This document shows positions 1 to 13,600 of a stretch of DNA of 64,000 nt, in pieces. The DNA is taken from assembly GCF_964204645.1 (NCBI RefSeq), contig NC_134030.1, forward strand, positions 22,821,210 through 22,885,209, read 5' to 3'. The stretch comes from Tubulanus polymorphus (taxonomy: Eukaryota > Nemertea > Palaeonemertea > Tubulaniformes > Tubulanidae). The notes beneath the pieces were generated by a model that saw only the letters and a list, made by a program, of their open reading frames with translations, had not been told where the DNA came from and searched no databases. A program made the position numbers and the translations under genes. Position 1 is the stretch's first letter, and each line of letters starts with the position of its first letter.

Positions 1-184
1 TTTACTGTTCATTGTCGGTTATCTGACAATACATGTATTTTTTGTGTCAAATTTCAACGCTCTTATTCTCTGTGGAAACAAGTCCGCATATCCTTTCATT
101 CAGCACTTATCAAATAATGCTGGGAAAAATAGAAGAAATGTTTCCTGTGCACTTGGTATTTTTTGTATATAATTTGTATTATAG

Positions 185-1694
185 GTATAAAGATAAATGA
201 AAACCCGTGTAAACTGCATGAATTCAAACCATCACTGGCTTGTACTTGTGAAGCCACTAGTAAGATTGGTAATCCAAACATCAAAGTAAAATGGTATGCT
301 GATGGATATAGAGGTTCCAAAAAAATTGAGATTTTCAAAGAGCAAGGGGTAAATACTGCGCTGAAAGATGGATTAATCAACAGAAATCAGATGTATTATC
401 TGTACAAGATTGACACAACATTGACTCAATGTCGTTTATGGAATTATAATGGGATAGAGTTACCGGAACCACTTCAAAAACAAATACTACATCAAACTAA
501 AATGGACGTTACGTGTAAGTTGTAACATATTTTCATGAGAAAATTTCCATACAATATCAAACTGAAGTCTGATAGTTAGAACATTCTGCCGTGGTGTCCA
601 CATATGAATGTCCCTGTCTTGTGACGTAAGAATTTAAGCTTTTTCGGTTAGAAGTTATTTATTTAGATGAAAAAATCAAACGTGTCCCTTGAGAGTTGGA
701 CTTAAATCAAACATTATCGCCCATTTTCTCCTTTTACCTCATATTTATTATTTAATTATTGTAACAACACAAAAGTTCGCATTGTATTCCCATTAATATG
801 TAATGTAAAAACCATTGCAGTAAAATAGTTGAAAAATTATAATATTAAAAACCAATTCAGTTGAAAAGGATTCAATTCAATTAAAGAATTTAGCAAACAT
901 TGAATGATATCCAAAAAGTTCTTCTTTTCAGATTTTCCTGATGAAATTCTGACGAACGATACTTATACGGGACAACCTGACATTAGAACTGAAGGAGAAG
1001 TTGTAGAATATATTTGTAGAACAGAAGGTGGAAGGCCCGATCCTACAGTGATATACCAACAGAAGAGAAGAGGTTCTGAACAATGGGAGCCAATTCCTGA
1101 TCCACAACCTCGTAAAGTACCCCTCAAAGGGACGTTAAAAGGTTTTGACACGACCTACAAGTTCAATGCTGATTTCAAACTGCACAATGGAACGTCATTT
1201 CGATGTGCTGTAGAGGAGAACCTTACGTTTCCAGAACCTCAGCAATTTAATCCAATCATCGTTCATCGTAAGTAACAGATTTATTGTTGTATTTCAGAAA
1301 AGATCTTCGGCTTTTGGTGTTAAGAGTTCTCTTTGGAATAGTACCAACCCCAGTCCTGTATACCTATCCACCCTCGGCATATGGCAGATATTTGTAACAA
1401 CTTTGATTTTGTGTTTTCAATCAGATTTTGCTGCACCAGTTTACAAGAAATCCAGTGAAAATAAAACAAATGCAGCGTATATTGTGACAGTTAATAGTTA
1501 CCCATTGACTCAACAAGTTACATGTGACCCTCCAGCTGTCGTTCAAAAACTATCAACCTATCAGTGGAATATAACGATACCTATCGTAAATAGTACCACA
1601 ACTGACTATAGAGGGCGGTGTTTGGCTGACGGTATTAATGAAAGGGTTATTGATGTCGCTGGTTATCATAACGCCGGTCCAACTGATGATCTAG
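185..1694 (+). other. Ectodomain: three Ig-like exons
   Basis: Exons 185-514, 932-1267 and 1425-1694 encode about 110, 112 and 90 residues, one Ig-like unit each. Exon 1 has paired cysteines and a KVKWY strand-C tryptophan. Exon 2 has YICRTEGGRP (strand B) and GTSFRCAVEE (strand F). Exon 3 has QQVTCDPP and RGRCLADG, plus several N-x-S/T sequons typical of secreted domains. One domain per symmetric 1-1 exon is the classic Ig exon layout. Strand-F motifs are not the canonical DxGxYxC, so these are divergent Ig or Ig-like folds. Confidence 0.65.
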
Positions 1695-4600
1695 GTAAGA
1701 TTCCGGGTCACAAACGGATGATTTTTATCTGAATCTGAACAAATGTTTTAGGTCCTCGGCGTCATCATCTCTTAACTGGATGAATTTTATGCAGTCTTAC
1801 GTCGCCGTAGGAAAAGTCGCAACAAATTCGTCTTTAAGATCCGCCATTTTATATTTTCATTTCTATTTACTAAGTTTAAGTCATCATTTGGATAAGCCAT
1901 TTACATATTGATCTGAAGACATTACTCAAAGTTATCATCGTGGAAAGTCCAAAATATTCAGCTTTCTAACTTTTTATTTAGAAGTCGTTTAACCCGATCA
2001 AGGAACAATTAGTTTCAGTTAGTTATCGGAAATTGCTGAACTTAAAGTAAATTCAAATATTAATCACTTGTGGATATTTTACATTCAAATTTCCAATTCT
2101 ATTTGAAAGTTTTTGCTTCAATTCAATTGCTGATACTTTTATCACTAGTTACAATAGAAATATTTACAGCTTTATATAATCTGATTTAATTGCTGCTCAA
2201 TTTCAGTTTCTGATGGAGGGTATGGAGGCAGAGTGTTCGGTGCTGTAATCGGTGTACTGATATTAGTGATTCTGATAATACTGTTTATACTGTGGCGTCG
2301 TGGCTGCTGTAAGTTTTACCTAAAACCATCATTAAACAGTGATGAAAAAACTGTTGAAATAAAATACTAGGTCCAGTTCCACAGTTCTGAGTTAAGATTT
2401 AACTCAGAGTTAACTCATTCAAAATGAACTGATTTTAACTCAGAGTTAACTCTAACTCACAACTGTGGAACTGGGTCCTGTATTATTTCTAATTGACAGT
2501 GCGGTGCAGAAAACCTAATGATGAACTGTGTAGATGTGGAAATTGTAAGTTCTGTTATAATTCATTAACACAATGCTTAAAATTTAAAAATAGTTTACAA
2601 GCCTTGAGGGATTCGGGGTCTTTTAGGTTGCCAGATACATTTCATTCTCAATTATCTGTGAAAATCTTTAATCTCGGGACCCTAATTGCACAGTCTTCTT
2701 CCGAATATGTGGTCGTCAACTATTAGACTGGTCTTAAGTCGTGAGATTGGTTATAGAACTAAAATATGTACAGACTGGTCTTAAGTTGTTAGATTGGTTA
2801 TAGAACCAAGATGAGCTTAGACTGGTCTTAAGTCGATAGATTGGTTATAGAACTAAAATATGTACAGACTGGTCTTAAATTGTTAGATTGGTTATAGAAC
2901 CAAAATGAGCTTAGACTGGTCTTAAGTTGTTAGATTGGTTATAGAACTAAAATGAGCTTAGACTAGTCTTAAGTTGTTAGATTGGCTATAGAACTAAAAT
3001 GAGCTTAGACTGGTCTTAAGTTGTTAGATTGGTTATAGAACCAAAATGAGTTTAGACTGGTATCAATTTGTTAGATTGGCTACAGAACTAAAATGAGCTT
3101 AGACTGGTCTTAAGTTGTTAGATTGGTTATAGAACTAAAATGAGTTTAGACTGGTATCAATTTGTTAGATTGGCTACAGAACTAAAATGAGCTTAGACTG
3201 GTCTTAAGTTGTTATTGGTTACATAACCAAAAATGAGTTAAGACTAGTCTTGAATATAAGCCGTAACTGTAAAACTAGCTCCTACAAAACATTTAGTTCA
3301 TTGTCAATTAAGATGATGTAATCTGCAATCTATAAGATTATCCGCTGACAAGACCGGTCTCGACAGTGGCAGATAATTGAGAGTTCATGAGGTCTGAAAT
3401 TGGCCTCACCTCTAGATACGCTCAATATCGCATACATGATTATTGCAAGTTAACATAATTTGTTTGTTTGTTTTCAGTGACTTGCAAATTACCTACTGCC
3501 GATGAACCTGATAATAAGGATGACTCCTCAGATGAACTGTGTCATTGTTGCTGCTGTGAGTTCTATATATAAACTGATAATGATTAAGAGTCAGTAACTG
3601 TAGAATAAACTGTTGTATTATTTTCTATTTGCAGTGCTGTTGAGAAGGGAGCCATGTACATGTGATTACTGTAAGTTGTATTAACATTGAAAACATTGAT
3701 CACAAAATAAATTCCCAAACTCTCGAGAAATTAATTTTCTAATTCGCAAACTGGACGGTTGATGAAGGTTACGCAGTATCATCGGTTCAATTGTCTCAAA
3801 ATCTATCATACCATTAGCTACCATTGTGTGTGGCATTTACGATATCCAAATCACAGCATCATCCATTTTCTTGGTTGGATCAATGTGTCAGGTTTTGTTG
3901 TGTGTCAGGTGAACGTGCATCATGTAGGACAAACAGTATTTCTGTTTTCTAATTTACAGTCACGCGTTTGGGTCCGGAATCTAAAGATGTGATTGAATTG
4001 TTGCGTTGGACAAGTGAAACCTGGTATCGAAGAGGTAAGATTCTCTCACATGATTTAATGCACATATTCTCAGATATCGGTTTGATGATTTTAGGTGTTG
4101 TTTTCTCTTTGTAGATCATGAGAATTGGGTGAAAACACGTGACCAACTGCAGCCGGGTATTTATTAACCCTTTATTTCCATAACATGTATAATATCTTGC
4201 ATGAACACAGTACCTGATGCCCTAATGTAATGAAGCAGTACATGTTGTTTATAATAATCGCTGTGAATCATGTACAGGATGATGGTTTTTAATTTATATA
4301 TTTGTAGCTGGAGACTTTGAGGTCATTGACACATTCAGTCCATGTATAATCATCATATGAATTGAATCAAAATTGTTTATTTATCAATCAACTATTTGCT
4401 TGTGACGTGAGTGAATTCATTTGGAACTTGATTTACTATGAATTATCTTTCATTTCGTTTATAGAAACTGTTAGAATAATTGTCGATGTTTACGGAACTG
4501 AGAATAATTGGGAGATAACGAGAGATAAGGATAAACAAGGTAAGAGGAGTGATGACTCAGTTGCCAGAGGAAGTGCAGAACCGACTGATTGGTCCCCTGC

Positions 4601-7600
4601 AAGTCTCTCTAAACACGACACTTCTGCCTCCTATCTTCATCCAGCAGTAATTCAAACTGTTTGATGCACAGTTTATTTGACTATTGAACAAATAATTTCT
4701 ATATTTCATTTCAGCAAAAGCTATCAAAGAATTCCTGTTTGGACAGTTATCAAGTGATCAAAGTAAGTAATGGTTTACACATAGTTTGTGTTAAGTTCAT
4801 GTACACATGCACATTAATGTGAACATGCACATGTGAGTTGTGTGAACATGTACATGTGAGTTATTGTTACATGTACATGTGAGTTATGTATTCATGTTAT
4901 GATAACGTGTACATGTGCATGTGAGTAATACATGCATGTACACGTGAATGATACATACATGTGAGGCATGCGAACATGTGCATGTGAATTAAGTATACAT
5001 GTTCATGTAAGTTTACATGCACATGTGAGTAATGTGTGCATGTACATTTGATTGATACATAGTAAGTTGTGAGTTGCGGAAACATGTTCATGTAAGTTAA
5101 CATGCACATGTGATTTGTTACATGCGCATGTGTATTAAGTTCGATCAGTGTTTATATATTTCTAGGTATGTTGAATTTGGTGAAAAAAATTCTAAGTAAG
5201 TTTATAAAATCTCATATGAATTTTCTCTTCAACTCAAACCATGTCTCTAAATGTGTTAATTATCTATTGACAGGAAAATACGCGACAATAAACAATTTGA
5301 AAATGAAACTATCAAATGAGATCGGTAAGAGTTGATTAAATACAGTTATTGATGTATGAGTTTATTGATTATTATTCTACCGTCAACTCATTTTGTAAAT
5401 GTATTACAGATATATTACTGAACAAGAAGAGGTCAATAGATGGCGCTGATGCAGTTTACAATAGAGATGAAGGTACATGATTATCTACTGTTCAAATGAA
5501 ATATTCAGCTTTGCAGATAGAAATATAGCTAATTCCATTCAAGATGGCCGCTTGGCAGCCTTTTGGCAATAAGTCTATAAACCTTATAGAAGCGACCAGT
5601 TGAGAATTTGTAATAATTCACTGTGTTATTTCGTAAAATGGAATGTTACTGTAATCATATTTTTTTCCTAAACTCCTACCATTTTTGCTAAATCAAAATT
5701 TGAGATAAAAATTTCATCTTAAACATATCAGGCTAGAGATCAGAATATCAGACTTCTGCGATTGGACAACATCTCGCAATGTGTTTTGGGTGTAATTTGT
5801 TTTTTTATTTATTTTTTAAACAGTACCCAATAATCCGAATAACCATCAGTGCTAAATTCTAAGCTAATTACAAACCAAGTATTCAATTACAAGCTAATTA
5901 TTTGAATACATTTAAGATAAAGGATGAGCTGTTTTGGAATAATTGTTGATTGAGAGAGGGTCGTTTGAAATGTGCTACCCCTAAATCGCTGAAGGCTAAA
6001 GTCATATATAAATTTAATTGTTTATGGGATATAAACACTTCCTATATTGGGAAAACTAAACGACATTTGGCCATCAGGATTAAAGAACACAGATCAAAGA
6101 CTTCTGCGATTGGACAACATCTCGCAATTTGTCACACTTGTGAGCAGGAATTCAGTGACAACAAATTCAAAATTCTAGACAAAGGTTTATCTGATCTCGA
6201 CTGTAAAATTAGGGAGGCCCTGTTTATTAAAGCGCAACGACCCTCTCTCAATCAACAATTATTCCAAAACGGCTCATCCTTTATCTTAAATGTATTCAAA
6301 TAATTAGCTCGTAATAAAATACTTGGTTTGTAATTAGCTTAGAATTTAGCACTTGTAATTGTGTAACTTATGTTGTATATAAACCTGTAGTTTAATCATT
6401 TGATTCACTTGTATTTCACCCGATCAGGGGATATGATCCCGAAAATGTTCGTGTTAATAAACTGTATTTACTCATTAGAAAATGAGGTTTTTAGTGTTAT
6501 CGCTTCTATGGCTATTCGGATATTTGATCTCTCTTCCTAACATATCAGACTACAGCTTCAGAAATACTCAAGTTACAACAAAATAATCAGATATACACAA
6601 TCCAGAACAAAGAAACTAATTGAGAAATAAGATGTGATATAAATCAGGGGTAATGATACAGCATGAAACAGAATTGCAATTAAACTAATTTCAAATCTAT
6701 TTCCGTGTTTCAGATGAAGTTCATGTTAGTTTTATGACGCAATTGGATGAAGAGAAAAGACCCCTGACAGACAAAGAGAAAGAGTTCATCAGAGATGGTC
6801 AGTAAAACTATGATTTCTATCTGAGTTCAATTTTCACATGTAGTTGACGACCCAGATTTACCACAGAGTCTTAAAAGGTGTTGAAAGAACCTACTGGCGA
6901 AAATTGCTTTTTGAAAAAAAGTATTTTGGCATTTTTCAAGTTTTATTCAGATGTCTGTTAGTAATGATGAGTCATGTAGTTAACAGGGTTCAGTGATTCA
7001 TTGTGTTACCAATATTTAGGATTTATCTGTATTTATCGATTTGCAAAATAAATCGAGCGCCAAAAGAGCAACTGACTGCTCTCTGTGTGAATCTATTGAA
7101 CTTTTTTTGTAAGTTTCAAATCCCCAGTAAACGGTTATTGAATGTCTATATTTTCAGTCGCTTCAGCAGTTGAATCTATTGTTGATTTTTTTGCTAAAAT
7201 GTCCGGTGGGTTCCATAAATCATTTCAGTGAAATACTGTGGAGTTTGTTGTGGAATCATTGAATAATTGATTGTGTTTATTTTTACTGTAGATGCTGAAT
7301 TATGTGAACGAGGAATATTCAACATAAAACGTAGGTTTTAATTCTCATTTATCCTCGAATGAGTTTATGAAATACATGTGCTCTATAATCTACTTTACAT
7401 GTACATGTAGATTTTATCTGTACATGTACATGTTAGTTTTCTGAAGTATTTGTAAGTTCTGTGGTAAATACTTTTTCTCTATATTTCAGCTACTGCTGAA
7501 ATTGCTGGTAAGTTATAATATTCACTATGATGTTTAAACTGGTGCTGAGTCTGTTCAATTATAACTGAAATATCGCTGTATCTTTTTATAGAAAAGTTTG

Positions 7601-10600
7601 TTAAGGAAACTCTTCAAACAGAAGTTAAACAACAGAATGGTGAGTGTTCAGTTAAACTAGGAATCTATCGGGGGGGGGGGGGGGCATCAACTATGAACTG
7701 ATTACAAATTATACCTATTTTGTCTAATTACAGGAAAACTCGTCACACAAATAGAAAACCAGAAAGTAACTGATGAAACAAAGACTGGTTTGTTATACGA
7801 TAAACTGATTATCATAATTTATCCATAATCCATTCAGATGTTGTCAATATTAAACTATTTACCGGTACTAAAATCATGTAGATAGAAATTAACCCCGCAA
7901 TAGTGAATAATAGAAACTATCTTTATGGTTGGTATTACAGAAATGGGAGTGGCCGATCGGAACCGTTTTGTGAACAAAGATATTTGTGGTAAGACTGAAA
8001 ATGTTATTCTTTGATAATTTGTCACGCTTTGTAATTAATCGTTTCGTGAATGAGAAATCCGAGGTACATTAAAACCAGCTACCCGGTAATGTGCAACAAT
8101 TGGCAACGTTGTCAAAATTCATCCGCTTTGTGGGAAATTTAAGGTTTTATAAAACCCGGTTAATCCAGATGTATTTTGGTGAAATTCTAGTTTGAACTGA
8201 TCTAATCAATATTTATGTTATTCTATCCATGTATTCATTTGTAGAATCAGTTTTATTGGCGTCAAGTTTGCAGAAATTAGAAGAGAACAAACATTCTACA
8301 GAACTAGATAAAAGTGAGTGTAAATTTTCTTTGTTCTTAGAACTAAATTTACCGAGTATTTGATGACTATGAATTGAAGATGAAATTTGTTGATTATCAG
8401 AGGCATCTGTTTTGATTCAGAGCCACGTTAGTGGTGTTAAACTAGAATGTAGCTAGGTGACATTTTTTGTCGATGTGAATATTCTTCAGACCGAGTTCGA
8501 ATCATAGCTTGAAGAAACCATATTTTGATTGTCATGCATACATCACATGGGGTAGCTCTGAGAATATCCAAATCATATCATCATTAGAGGCTAGCTGAGG
8601 GTGATTTCTGTCCAAATGTTCCATTTTGGAAAATTATTTTTTCATTAATTTATTTCATTGTTCAACTAACTATATTTGCAGGTATTTATGAAATAGGCCG
8701 AGATGTTTTAGGTAAGAACTAAATAATGGTAACAAACTATGACTATTGAGGTCTAGGGTCGAAAGCAGACGCTTTAAACAAAAATTCTTGCAGAGAAACT
8801 TTGAATAAAGATTTTAGTCCTTTTCAATTATATTTTATATTTCTTGAGATTTTCTGTAAAGCTAGAAACTTGAAGGATTGAATATCTGATGAAAATATTT
8901 GATATTTGAAAAGAGGTTTAAAATAGCAGTGTTGATATTAGCAGTAGTTGATGCTGTGTTGGAATCATGAATTATATTCTTTTTTCAGAAATTAAATTGA
9001 AAATCGTAGTTTTCGAATCTATCAAAGGTAAGAGATCTATGTATGGATTACATCACAATCAGCAGGGTTTATTCCATCATTTTCCAAGATTCAACCTGAG
9101 CTCAATTTGTTTCCTGAGAACTCAATTTCAGTTCTGATGAAATTTTCCTGGTAATTTAGCTTTACGAATCACTTTTAGAATTGTTCGCTGGACGAGCTGA
9201 AAGATTTCAGAAAGAACTCAAAGAGAAACTGAAACAAGAGGAAAATGAAGAGAGAAAAAATGAGGAGGAATTGAACAGAATAATTCACAGTTCAGTTTGT
9301 CAGGCGTTTAAATGTATCACTGATATGAATGAAAGTAAATATCGATTTCATATATCAGATTATACATGCTCTTAACATGTAACATGCTACATGTAAATGA
9401 ATGCACATGTTACATGTTCATGTAAATGAATTCACATGTAACATGTTGGTTCTCTGATACATTTCAGAAACTCTGATGGATAATAAAGTTGTACGATATG
9501 GAGGTTTGTATATAATTCACATGTTTCAATCACAAACCAGTTTTTATCATAAATAATCTGTTTAATTTTCTCTATTTATATTTCAGTGAGTCCAGAAGAG
9601 ATAAGTGAGTTCTGATTGATATTTATAAATATTCTCAGTACACTAGACTGCGCGCTTGCCTCTGATTTCATGTTGTAATTTGTCATATTTACCTGTTTAT
9701 AAGTTGTTTGTGATGTCAGTGATTTTCTATATTGATAGATTCTAAACTACATGAATTAGCCGATAAAGAGTTTGAAAGTAGGAAATTAGGTACTGTACAC
9801 ATTACAAAGTGTAAAATTCAACATGTTTTATGTTTTAAATCTTATTGATGTTTATTATCAATGTTTATTACAGTCGGTTACTTTAATAGAATAAAGACAC
9901 CTGAAGAAATATTGCCTCTAAAACTGAATATACCGGCACAACTCCGCACTGGTAAGTGACTACACTGAAGTGGTACTGAGTGCTTGAACTTGAATTCAAT
10001 ACAGTAAAAATGTATTGCGAGTAATTTTGACAAGTTTAGAACGAGGCAAATCGGTTCATTACAAATTTTCTGTGTTTTTAAATCGTTGAAATTTCATTTA
10101 ATGTTTGTAGAGTTGGATTCAGCTGATCGACATCCAGTTATTTTATGGGATCGAGCAGGTATTGTATAAGTCTGTTATAAATCTAACCTGTTTAATGCCA
10201 CTGATCTCACCATGTATTTCATCGGTCCCAACAGTGGCTGGCATGATATACTATTTCTGTGATAATGGAATTATCAGCATCTTAGGAGCACTAGCCTGGA
10301 ATATTCTGCAACTGATCTTTGTCCCTCAAAAGACGGTTAACTCTTCTAAGTTCTTCTTGCAAAAAAATCCTTAATCTGATCGTTTAGGAATTACCAGAAA
10401 ATGTTCTTCTATTTTAAACTCGATTATGAGGAGCAGACCCTGAAAATAGTTTTCAAACCCTGATTTACTGGTCTTATAAATGAAGTTTTAAATTGAAACC
10501 AAGCTCAATGAATGTTGTGTCTATGTTTGTTGTTTTTAAATGAATTTCAGTGGAATATTTCAAGGATGAATTCATTATTGCAATACAATCTGATGAATCA

Positions 10601-13600
10601 TTGAAAACTGCTACTCAAACTGCTTTAGATAACAGTAAGTTACATCTACAATAAACTACATTTACATGACAGTAAACTACATTTACATCTACAGTAAACT
10701 ACGTTTACATCTACAGTAAACTACGTTTACATCTACAGTAAACTACATTTACATCTACAGTAAACTACATTTACATCTACAGTAAACTACATTTACATCT
10801 ACAGCAAACTACATTTACATCTACAGTAAACTACGTTTACATCTACAGTAAGTTACATCTACAATAAACCTACATCTACAGTAAATTACATTTACATCTA
10901 CAGTAAACTACATTTACATCTACAGTAAACTACATTTACATCCGCAGTAAACTACATTTACATCCGCAGTAAACTACATTTACATCTACAGTAAACTACA
11001 TTTACAGTAAACTACGTTTACATCTACAGTAAGTTACATCTACAATAAACCTACATCTACAGTAAATTACATTTACATCTACAGTAAACTACATTTACAT
11101 CTACAGTAAACTACATTTACATCCGCAGTAAACTACATTTACATATACAGTAAACTACATTTACATCTACAGTAAACTACATTTACATCTACAGTAAACT
11201 ACATTTACATCTACAGTAAACTACATTTACATCTACGGTAAACGAAATTTACATCTGCGGTAAACTACATTTACATCTACAGTAAACTACATTTACATCT
11301 ACAGTAAACTACATTTACATCTACAGTAAACTACATTTACATCTACAACAAACTACATTTACATCTACGGTAAACGAAATTTACATCTACAGTAAACGAA
11401 ATTTACATCTACAGTAAACTACATTTACATCTACGGTAAACTACATTTACATCTACAACAAACTACATTTACATCTACGGTAAACGAAATTTACATCTAC
11501 AGTAAACTACATTTACATCTACAACAAACTACATTTACATCTACAGTAAACTACATTTACATCTACAACAAACTACATTTACATCTACAATTAGATACAG
11601 TTACTCACTAAGATTGTAAATCATTGAAATTTGTTTGTTTTTTTTTAGAATCAAGCGAAATCAACGATTTGTTGAGGAAAGAAAACTTGGAAGGTAAAAT
11701 TGTCTTCTGAAACGTGGATAAGATGTTTGTTTTTACGAACCGAACAATTACACCGTTTAAAATGATTCAATGATTTCTTCTATTTTCAGTTGTTGATAGA
11801 ATTTATGTTGATGTGAAAAACAGAATGAAATCAATTCCTACAGGTTTGTATTTAAATAATTTACTATCAATTCTTGAATTTAAATGTAAGATATATTTCC
11901 TCTTGTTGAGGTTTTTGTATATATATATATATATAATAATAATATAATATACGATAAGTGATATGACGTGATATGACGTGATGAGATATGTGATATGTGA
12001 TATATCATATTCCGTCATATCGCGTATTTATTTATGTCTGAATTTACGTTCCTATTTGTGATTTCAGAGGAATTAAAGCAACGAGGAATCGTAGTTTATA
12101 GAAGTGAGTAGAATTCCACAGTTTCAAGTTCCCCGTAAGCTCCTAACCCAAAAGCTCCTAACCCGTAAACTCATAACCCGTAAACTCCTAACCCAAAAGC
12201 TCATAACCCGTAAACTCCTAACCCGTAAACTTCTAACCCAAAAGCTCATAACCCGTAAACTCATAACCCGTAAACTCCTAACCCAAAAGCTCATAACCCG
12301 TAAACTCCTAACCCGTAAACTCCTAACTCGTAAGCTCCTAACCCGTAAACTCCTATAAAACTATAGACTCCTAACCTGTATATTCCTAACACTAAACTCC
12401 AAACACTGAGACTGAACTAAATTCAACCATAGTAAAAGTGAACCGTATGAATTGACCTGTTTAGATATACTCAATGTTTATACATGAATTATTATGTTTT
12501 CTGTTTTTCAGTAAAAGATGTAACAGCGAGTAAGTACTCATAACAACTTACACATTAAAGTCTAAATAGATAGATTTATAAAATGATAAGTTGTGTTTTG
12601 ATAGCTCTTAAATCCAAAGAAACTGCTCAGAGTGATTTACAGATGATGAAAATGCTTCCTTCAACAGGAAGGATTGGTAAAGAATAATAATAATAATAAT
12701 AATAATAATCCCTGCAGTAATCTATTGTGTTTATTCTGTTTCAGGGATTCCCATTAAACGAATTATTAAAAACAGAATCCCACAGTTTAAAGGTGAATAC
12801 ATTATGTTGACTGTTAGGTGTTTAGTATACTAGCAAAGAACCAGCCGTCCTGAACGGGTTTTATCGTGATTGAGTTCGAGTTGATTATTTTGCTTCTCGT
12901 GTGGAATCCACCGATATTTCGCGTAAGGTCGACTGTATTTTGTTGGAGGATATTGTGATGTAATAGCAGCATAAATAGTTTTACATCAGTTGACATCGTG
13001 ATATTTTCTAAATTAATCTTAGCTCCTCATTACGTACATTGTAACATTGTATAATTACAGATTCACTAGAGCCTGTTTTAAAAGAGAAATGTAAAGAAGC
13101 TTCTGGTTTGTCAGCAAACAGCAGCATGAACCCTATCACGTGGATAGTATCAAAACAATGGGAATATGATATATCTACTGCGAGTAAGTTCACAGTGAAA
13201 TCAGTTTGTGATTTATAATAGAATTCTATTGTATAAAAACTTGTCTATTGTTTATTACATATAGTGTCTGAACTCAGTGAATTTACCAGTACAACTTTAA
13301 AGACAAACACGGGTTATTGGAAACTGGTCAGAGAATGTTTCGGTAAATAGTGAATTCTTGTTTGACTGAACGTTTTATTAAATGATTCGATTTTCAGGTT
13401 TTGAATAATAATTGTTGTGTTCTGTTTTAATAGGAGATGAAATTGACAGTGAAACAAATACAACTGAACTGACAAAAATAGGTGAATATCAATACAATAA
13501 CAACTTATCATTTAATTTAACAGAAATATGGTGATGTGGTGAATTTTGCGTTGAATACTTTGAAGAGGAAATCTATTGATGTCATCAGATTATCAGAGGC

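Larger units (their letters stand above)
5850..6480 (+). mobile_element. Penelope-like retroelement, 3' fragment with inverted flanks
   Basis: The element sits inside an intron of the Ig receptor. It contains a 3' piece of the ORF with the GIY-YIG-type endonuclease (5950-6303). Arms 5850-5965 and 6238-6353 are near-perfect inverted copies of each other, so an opposite-strand duplicate of the 3' end lies 5' of the ORF. A further short direct duplicate of endonuclease sequence is at 5750-5785. The tail ends in a decayed hammerhead-like hairpin (6412-6452) followed by AATAAA-like sequence. 5' truncation and inverted terminal copies are typical of Penelope-like elements. Confidence 0.75.
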
